From contig JAIXMO010000045.1 of NCBI GenBank assembly GCA_025677825.1, positions 124,001-188,000 of the forward strand: 64,000 nucleotides of DNA, in the 5' to 3' direction. Below, one piece after another: positions 56,751-64,000 of the stretch; the first letter of the stretch is position 1, and the number at the start of each line of letters is the position of its first letter. The position numbers and the translations under genes are program-made. The notes beneath the pieces were generated by a model, which saw only the letters and a program-made list of their open reading frames with translations, was not told where the DNA came from and did not search any database. Source of the stretch: Helicostylum pulchrum (Eukaryota; Mucoromycota; Mucoromycetes; Mucorales; Mucoraceae).

Positions 56751-57686
56751 GGGATTTCTTTAGTACACGTTTTATTTACACGCTCTCAGAAAAGAGAGCG
56801 CGGTATATTAACTACTTACCTTTATAAAGCGCTTTTTTTTTAAAAAGAAAACAGCTCGATATCTATCAGAGTCGTGGTGGACCTTATTGGGAGCAAGAAG
56901 TGCTCTTGTGAACGGCTGTTGCTAGAAGGAGAGCATTATCCTTTGTACGGATACAAAAAAGAAAACAAAAGCAGAATAATCAATATACAGTAAAAAAGAG
57001 ATAAAAAAAAAAAAGTTAATTTTATCACAAGTGATAAAATACACAGTCAATATTTGCTCATGCGATATTTGGTGAATTAATGCTGCCGACTGTTTTTCTT
57101 AAAAACATAGTTAGACACACTGTTTTGGCAAAAGGTGATAGGTATAAAAGAGGAGTGTTCAATAAAGATAATGCCCTTTTTTTTTTCTATGTAAGCCCCT
57201 TCTTCTTTGTAAACATTCTCCTATTATTTCATATAAAATTTACGCCCCTCATTTAATATTCTTGTTGAACGTTCGTTGCTTGAAAAATAATACATAATGA
57301 AAACATGTGTGACCGAAAACTCACCTTGTGATGAAGGCTAAAAAAAACAAACATCAACACAGTGTATCCCTTATTCGTTTTCGCTTTTTTTTTTGTTTCT
57401 TCTTTTTTTCTTTATATCTTTTTAATGTTGAAGGAAAATGTAAGGAGCTATAGACATGTTACTGCTTTTTTTTTAACAAACAAATATATAAATTAGACTA
57501 GTAACCCATCTAGTAATATTAAAGCGTGCCTTTCTACCTTGACAAAATTGTTTGTAAAAGAGGCTCAGTATGCTCAAATAACAAGAGACGAAGCACTGGT
57601 ACAATAATAATTAAATTATTTTTCTTTTTTTACAAAACTGCTAAAAACAAAAAATCTGTATACATTAGAATGCATGTAGTTTAGTT
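56751..57686. other. Upstream region of the RhoGEF gene
   Basis: No complete gene. TATAAAAG at 57143-57150 is a candidate TATA box for a leader or first exon of the RhoGEF gene. A 7-bp-stem hairpin lies at 56781-56800. Confidence 0.45.
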
Positions 57687-60600
57687 TTGACAGACCAAAA
57701 TATACAAGAAAAAGAAGATTCTTTATTTAATTCTTTGGTGCAAAATCAAATTTTGGTATCTTCTTCAAAAAATATCTTTTTGATCAATAATATATCTACA
57801 CAAGGTGTTCTTGTAGACCTTACTGCTTGTTACTCTCCTCTTTGTAAATCTTTTTCATGTTATTCACCTTCTTGTCCTAATAAGAATCAAAGTTCCCTTG
57901 ATTTAAATAATCCGGATATAGATGTTTATCAAAACAATGTAAGAAAAGAGGTAAGCTAGTGTACACACACACAGGCACACAGGCACACAAAAAAAAAAGC
58001 TAAAAACACGTGTTTAAAGTATGATTGGTCTCATAAGATACCTCGTTTTATTCTGGAAAATTTAACACCTCAAGAAAAAAAGAGACAATTAGCAATTGAA
58101 GAGTTATTAACGTACGAAGATAATTTTTGGAAACAATTGACAGTGATTCGCGACGTTTTTGCCCGGCCGTTATTATCGTCACAAATCACGATTGAGGAAT
58201 CTCGGCGGTTCAAGTTTCACGATACACTGTTTGGAAACTACAACGTACTTGCAAACCATCATCGTAAAATAATCCGGGACCTTGAAGCTACACGAAACGA
58301 AACGGATCATCATTTGTTTGCGGATTCTAAAGTGGTAGGTGAAGTGTTGTTAAAGCATTTCAAGAAGTTACTGGAACCGTATGTTCGTTACGCTTCAAAT
58401 CATGTGGCGGCTGAAAACTTGTATAGATCAGAATTAGAGAGAAATATGGCGTTTGTTTCGTTTATTGAACAACAAGAGGCGATAGAGAAAGATTTTAGGT
58501 TGACTTTAAAAGGGTTATTGTTATCACCTATTATTCGTATCGTTAAATACGAGTTATTGTTTTCTACTATTTTGAATAATTCGCCTGTAGAAGATCGAGA
58601 CTCATTTTTAGAAATCAATGTTATATTGGGTGATATTTCTTACAAGATAAACGAAGCCCTTCGAAACGCACAAGCTGAACAACGCTTGTTTGAAATTAAA
58701 CGAGGTCTCAAATTACGTCGATTATCTTTACGTTCACAAAATAGACTATCACAAATTGTACCAGATGATGCAACTTTAATTTATGAAGGTAAATTGGAGC
58801 TCGTAAATCGATTACCGCAAGTAACATGTCAAGTGTTTTTGTTTTCCAATGCGTTATTAATTACTAGAGAAAAGGCCAATACAGAGAATGGATTGGAATA
58901 TACGCTTTTGGATAAAGCGATACCACTTCACATGCTCAAATTAGGGTCAGCCTCATCTCCTTCGTCTTCGTCACGTTCTCGGAGCAGTACTACGGCAAGT
59001 CATCAGGTCAATATACTGTCATCTATACGGCATCAGCTTAGTTCAGGTTCTTATAATTATAGGCGTAGATGTAATAGTGAAAATAGTGGTAGAATCAGTG
59101 TGCTGAATGAAACGGTTTTGGAGTCTGAGGAACATGATGCAATTAGTATTCGATCCGATGATGGTTCATCTACTTATTCCGCCATATATACCATCTCTGG
59201 ATTAAAATTAAGACATCACATTCGATCTATTAAACAACGTATCAAAAGAAAGAATAATAAACCGGTAGGGTTTGCAACAACGAGTCGAAATAGCAAACCG
59301 TTATCTCCAGCGTTATTGGTTCAGCAACACTCTTATCCTCCACGTGTCAGTTCGCCGCGTGGTAATATCGTTCGAACAAGACTGCTGAGAGTTTCGTATA
59401 TGGCAGATCCAGCACTCAATTACTTGTTTGAGTGTCCTTCGGCAGATACTAAATTAGCTTGGAAAAATCAAATAAAGTCAATGTTGCCAAAGCAAGATGT
59501 GGGCCCGTTTGGTCTAGATAATATTTGTAGTTCGTCGCATTGTTCTACTTTACAAAGTGTTGATGGTAGATTTGTTATTGGGTGTGGTACCATATGGTGT
59601 TTGTTACCATTTAGTAAGCCTGCTTTTTTTTTTCTATTTTTTTTCCTCCTTTTTTTTTTTCCTAATTTTTATTTTTGCTCTAAAAAAAAAAGCTACATCA
59701 GAAGGTCGAGAAGCAATTGCGTTGGGTACCAGATATGGACTTTGGGTTGCGTATAGAGATGGCACAGAGGATTTTAAACTTGTTTTACCGCATAACTGTC
59801 TTCAATTAGAATCGTTTGATAATAAAGTGATCTTGGTAAGAACTTGTAAACCCAATCGAGTTCTGGGTGCCATCTTGATTGATCATATTTATCCGCCTTC
59901 TCCTGATACAGCAACAACTGGTTCAATCACGACCAACGAAGCGCCTGTCAATCGAGACATTATGAATGAGGGGTTTCAACTATTACAAAAATCAGGTGTT
60001 ATTTCTTTTGCCGTAGGTACACTTCGTGGAGAGCCGATATTATGCTACTTGCGTCGCAGGCGTACAGGATCCGTTCGACTTGTGCTTATGAATTACCGTG
60101 TGGATAATGTCTTGTGTACACCGTTTCTGCGGAAACTAAAAGAGTATAAACCTATTTCGACACAGCCGAAAGATTTAAAGATTATTCAGGATATGGTCTA
60201 TATACGGTCTCGGACAGAGGGAGTGGAGAAAGTAAATATTCTGAATTGGATACTGGGATCTTCTAATGCCCAAAATAATAGTTATCAGCATGTTAAATAC
60301 TCGTATAGTATATCTTTACCGGCTTTACCGTACCATGTGACGATGGCAAGTACACCTCAGTTGGATGATCCGGCGTTAACCACCGTTGCGTATGTAGCGC
60401 TAAATCAGCCAGGTACAGGGCTTATTTGTAGTGGAGAGGCAGCGTGGCCCGTAGCGGAGACCAATGCGGATTTGGTACAACAGGAAATTAAGTTTGAAAG
60501 TAACGCGAAATCGGTGGTAGTTAGTTTTCCTTACTTGATTATTTTTTCTTCCTGTGTGATTGAAATTAGACATTTGGAAACAGTAAGTTTTTTTGGGGGG

Positions 60601-60810
60601 ATTTTAAATGAAGCGTTAACACGATTTTTTTAGACTGCGCTGGTACAAGCAATTGCAGGGAATAAAATAAGGTGTGTGCATGTCTCGCATACAGATCCTT
60701 TGTCTGTTACGGCTACACCCATTATTCATGTCACAATGCTTCATGCTGATGAAGATCAAACCAAAGTGTATAGACTTTATTTAAAAGAACCTATTGCCTT
60801 TGATGAATAA
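57687..60810 (+). CDS. Rho guanine nucleotide exchange factor, DH-PH-CNH (Rom2/Tus1-like); start not resolved
   Basis: Exons about 57694-57950, 58020-59613, 59693-60582 and 60634-60810 join in frame to a TAA. The first exon has no ATG and starts after a GACAG acceptor, so a 5' exon upstream is missing. Domain order: Cys/Ser-rich head; LTPQEKKRQLAIEELLTYED then a DH domain (58050-58700; LLLSPIIRIVKYELLFSTIL); a PH domain with a Ser-rich insert (58770-59490; YEGKLELVNR, VFLFSNALLIT, FECPSADTKLAWKNQI); and a CNH domain (59500-60800; GTRYGLWVAYRDG). Such proteins load GTP on Rho1 at the cell cortex for wall integrity and actin control. The PH insert is long. Confidence 0.9.
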
Positions 60811-61753
60811 TAAACATGCGTTGAATTTGATAAAAGGTTGATCCATACATTTTTGTTTATCCGCCTTCATGAAAAACACATTTTAGCGTATAGAAGTGAT
60901 TAGATAACGTATAAATACAAGTATATGACATAAATACAGTAGGTTATTACGACGTGAGGAGTATTTTTTTTTTTGAAAAGATTTGGCCAAAAATACGTTT
61001 CGCGTGATAATAGGCAGCGGTTTGCGATGAGCAAGCTGCTTAAGAAAGTCGACACAGTCATCAAGTCTGACTTATAAAAAAACCCTTGAGTATCAACAGT
61101 GAAGATTTAAAAACTGTTATTTCATTCGTAAGTGTATAAATATTATGTGGTGCTAACAATAAAAAAAAAACCTGTAAAATAATAACAATATCATCTGCTA
61201 TTATTAGAGTCAAAGCGTTTCAAATCAATGGACATATATTCCTTATTGAAGAGCAATAAAAGCTCAGTGAGAAGGATTTCGATAATAAAATATACGCACG
61301 TATATTAGAACTACTATTTTCAGATAGAAGCGATATTATCATTAAGAGGTGAATTTATATTTGTATTGGAAAAACTGAAGAGTAGCATTCTAAAATTCTA
61401 CAGTGGTGAGACAAAAATGGATAATATCAAAGTAGACTACAAAATAGGCTTTTATCATAAAACCAAGCTTGTCGATACCTAATTATTCTTTTAACTATTG
61501 GCACCAAAAGGCTAATTCGGGATGTACCTTACACGCCACCATTGGAATTCTTGGTATACATTCAGCAAAAAAGTATGGTGGCGTACGTTGTTATTAATTT
61601 TCAAGATCGCTTGTCTATATTCATGTACGTAGAGAGGAGCACATAACTAGTGTATTAAATAAATAAGTTCCGTATGTTTTATGACATGATTAAAAAAAAT
61701 TCTCTCTTGTTATCATGATTTCAGAGATTCCTCTTTAACTCGCCAACACCTTC
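60811..61753. pseudogene. Spacer with a faint relic of the WGDT gene family
   Basis: Plus-strand fragments at about 61205-61480 read SLLKSNKSSVRRISIIKY, then RILELLFSDRSDIIIKRGEF and FYSGETKMDNIKVDYKIGFY. This echoes the ETLF...WGDT...MDLRII order of the gene at 2451 (LELLF, RGE, KVDYKI). No splice chain or full frame. An inverted pair ACGCCACCAT / ATGGTGGCGT lies at 61533-61542 and 61575-61584. Confidence 0.35.
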
Positions 61754-61919
61754 TTACATGGTAATATATATAATTTTAGCCATGATATTACACCGTATAA
61801 CTAATGATATCTCACTTACAGGCTTACTTTTGGTGTTTACTACCGAGTAATGCACTTCACTGATAATTTCATAGGTTAATCGCTCATCCCTGCACTGGTT
61901 TTTTTTATTTATTTTTATT

Positions 61920-62110
61920 TTACTTTCTCTAGAACAATTCAAGATAATTAGCAGGTACCAAACAACCTGAGTACCATCTTCTGATTGAGCCTTCCACCAA
62001 GCACCATTTTCTTTAACAAGAACAGTGACAGTATCACCCATTTTGAAACTTAAACAACCTTGACCTTCGGGCCCTTCAAAGTCATGAAGAGCTTTTTGTC
62101 TTAATATTTA
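61920..62110 (-). pseudogene. SH3-domain exon with a frame break
   Basis: Read from about 62105 downward: RQKALHDFEGPEGQGCLSFK, MGDTVTVLVKENGAWWKAQ and EDGTQ. The expected SH3 end (CLVPANYLELF then a stop) is present only one frame over, so one base is missing or extra near 61970. ALYDF-, WW- and NYLEL-type landmarks place it as a C-terminal SH3 domain. No upstream exons are visible before the divergent PAN1 start, so this is an isolated fragment or retrocopy. Confidence 0.65.
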
Positions 62111-62330
62111 TGTAAACTTTATTTCAAAATAACCTATCGCGTTTGACGAAAAGTATCTATTCCGGACATTGAATAATGTATCCAAAACAAGAAGCATTTC
62201 ATGTTCTTCTGCAAATTGACCTCATTTTTTTCTTCTTTCTTCTCCATCTTATTTCTTTCCTTATTTCTTCTTTCCTTATTACTTTGTGTTTTTTCTTTTT
62301 TTAAAAAAAACAAAACAGTAAGAAATAACA

Positions 62331-64000
62331 ATGTATAACAATAATGGAGGACAAACGGGGCCTTCTAAAGGTAACAGGTTTTTTTATTTATCATTAATAA
62401 AATAGATGGTCTTTATTAATAACCTCTTTTTCTTGTATAGGCATTCGTTTAAGTTTTTTGACACCTACTGATCAGCTAAAGTTTGAACAAATCTTTTCTC
62501 AAAGTGCTGCTGCCTTTGGCGGTAACAAGATATCCGGTAATTTTTTTTATTATTCATAAAGTTGTAATACATTCTTACTTTTTTTTCGTTCCCTTTAATA
62601 GCTAATGCAGTTAGTGAACTTCTCAGACGTTCTAATCTCGATAACGATTCCTTAGTAAAGATTTGGTAAGATTTCAAAGACGTAACCAGAAAAAAAAATG
62701 TGCTTATTTGTTTAATTTTTGTTGTTTTTTTATATAGGGATCTTGCATCCATCTCTAGTACACCTTACTTGTCATTCCCTGAATTTGCTGTTGCCATGTT
62801 TTTAACCTCCAAGAAATTAACCGGGCAAGTACTTCCTGCTTCTCTTCCTCCTAATATTAGAGAGGAAACCGAACTTGCTATGGCCACAATTGCTTCTACT
62901 GAAACTTCTCAACAATTAGTGAATACGCAACCTCAACAGCAACAACAGCAGCAACAACAACAACAACAACAGTTTATGAATGCTCAGGCTCCTATGATGA
63001 CTGGTATGCTTTCCCAACAAACAGGTATGATGTCTAATCAACCGAGTATGATGCAACCTCATCAAACGGGTATGATGTCTAATATGATGCCTCAACAAAC
63101 TGGCATCATGCAACCTCAACAAACAGGTATGATGGCTTCTCAACAAATGAACATGGGGACAGGTATCAACATGAATAATCAATTGAGAGCTACACCACCA
63201 CCTGTACCTCAATTACCTATGCAGACTGGATATATGGGTCAACAAGTGCCTATGCAAACCGGATTTATGCCATCGCAAGCACCTAAATCTCGTCTTCAAA
63301 ACTTGGATTTCGCTAAAAAGATGATGCCCAATCAAAACGGAGTTACTAACTTATTACATCCTAATCTTGGTACGACAGACGCTAACAGAGTATCTTGGAA
63401 GATTAGTCCAGAGGATAAACAAAGATACAGAGATATATTTAATGCGTGGGAAGGTTCTGGATCTGGATTTATGTCTGGAGATACAGCTAAAGATGTTTTG
63501 ACTCAATCTCAATTACCTCCTCAGGATTTAATGAAGATTTGGAATTTGGCAGATAGTGAAAATAGAGGAAGTTTAGACCTGGACGAGTTCTCGGTTGCTA
63601 TGCATTTAGTGTATCGAAAGTTAAATGGATTTGAAATCCCCAATACTTTACCTGCTGAATTAAAACCTCCTTCCAGTTTGCTCAAGAAGTTTGTGCTGGG
63701 TAGACGTCCTCCTCCTTCTACACCATCATTTCAAACACCTTCTCCTAAACCTGAAGAGTATTCAGTTCACGAACAACATCATGATGATTATGTATCTAAC
63801 TCTCGTAGAAAGGGGCCTCAATCTGCTAGCAGCAGTAGATATAATAGTCGTTATACCGACGAATCCGATGATGCAGATGTTGCCATCTTGGAAGACTTGC
63901 GTCGTCAAATCTCAGAAACTAAACGTACGCTTGACCGTATCCCTGTATCTCGCAATACACCTTCTTCCAACAGCAGCAAATATTCCTTGGAAGAACTCAA
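62331..64000 (+). CDS. PAN1: Pan1-like endocytic/actin-regulatory EH-domain protein (5' part)
   Basis: Exons 62331-62370, 62441-62536, 62602-62665 and 62738 onward; the gene runs off the window. EH domain 1 (FEQIFSQSAAAFGGNKIS ... VKIWDLASISS) is split by three introns. A linker of Gln (CAA/CAG run at 62934-62971) and repeated QTGMM-type units follows. EH domain 2 (ISPEDKQRYRDIFNAWE ... LMKIWNLADSENRGSLDLDE) is in one exon, then a Pro/Ser-rich part with DEFSVAMHLVYRKL and a coiled start (EDLRRQISETKRTLDRI). Pan1 binds NPF adaptors and activates Arp2/3 at endocytic patches. The C-terminal Arp2/3 and Pro-rich parts lie outside. Confidence 0.92.

Noticed and set aside
62916..63212. Minus-strand Leu/His-rich ORF over the PAN1 Gln tract
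   Set aside because: Antisense shadow of the CAA/CAG run and the Met/Gln repeats.

Overview
The window looks like nuclear DNA of an early-diverging filamentous fungus, most likely Mucoromycota (Mucorales-like). Non-coding DNA is AT-rich with very many long A and T runs. Genes carry several short GT-AG introns of about 50-125 nt. The conserved genes are fungal/eukaryotic housekeeping genes, and a lineage-specific repeated gene family resembles ones I associate with Mucorales. No rRNA, tRNA or CRISPR array was recognised. The species is inference.

Layout. 1-8 kb is repeat-rich. It has a duplicated ~246-bp repeat with an inner inverted repeat, one intact lineage-specific gene (2451-3943), a P-loop gene fragment and a diverged ~330-bp duplication. 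8.2-16.4 kb is a conserved block: exportin-7 (12 exons), a convergent Cyc8/Ssn6 corepressor whose stop lies 29 bp away, and a TMEM115-type Golgi membrane protein. 16.4-22 kb is a graveyard of fragments, including a DDE transposase-like piece and a MULE/FAR1-like relic. 22.1-25.3 kb holds a secreted protein and a convergent mitochondrial PPR protein with only ~10 bp between stops.

25.8-49.2 kb is dominated by mobile DNA. A Helitron-type Rep/helicase gene (29.9-34.0 kb) keeps its HUH and tyrosine motifs but has five or more stop/frameshift lesions. Several unrecognised accessory ORFs with acidic tracts flank it at 28.6-29.6, 34.3-36.5 and 45.4-45.9 kb. A defective L1-type LINE lies at 41.5-45.1 kb. 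Direct repeats at 40.8 and 46.8 kb bracket the LINE; a 26-bp piece beside them is inverted between the two copies. An intact seven-exon lineage-specific gene lies at 37.4-39.4 kb, and a broken relative at 47.7-49.2 kb.

50.6-64 kb returns to ordinary genes: a small secreted cysteine-rich protein, a Pcl/Clg1-type cyclin, a coiled-coil protein, a DH-PH-CNH RhoGEF (Rom2/Tus1-like), a broken SH3 exon and the 5' part of PAN1 (two EH domains), which runs off the window edge. RhoGEF and Pan1 both act in cortical actin and cell-wall control, but nothing shows co-regulation.

The most notable unexplained content is twofold. First, a dispersed, mostly broken gene family with WG[DE][ST]...D-x-R or PD/D...E-x-K-like motifs is found at up to eight places. 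Second, there is the set of accessory ORFs around the Helitron. Exon models for 2451-3943, 8190-12294, 12324-14773, 15114-16411, 37401-39367, 51732-52813 and 54385-55416 were joined by eye and give totals divisible by three.
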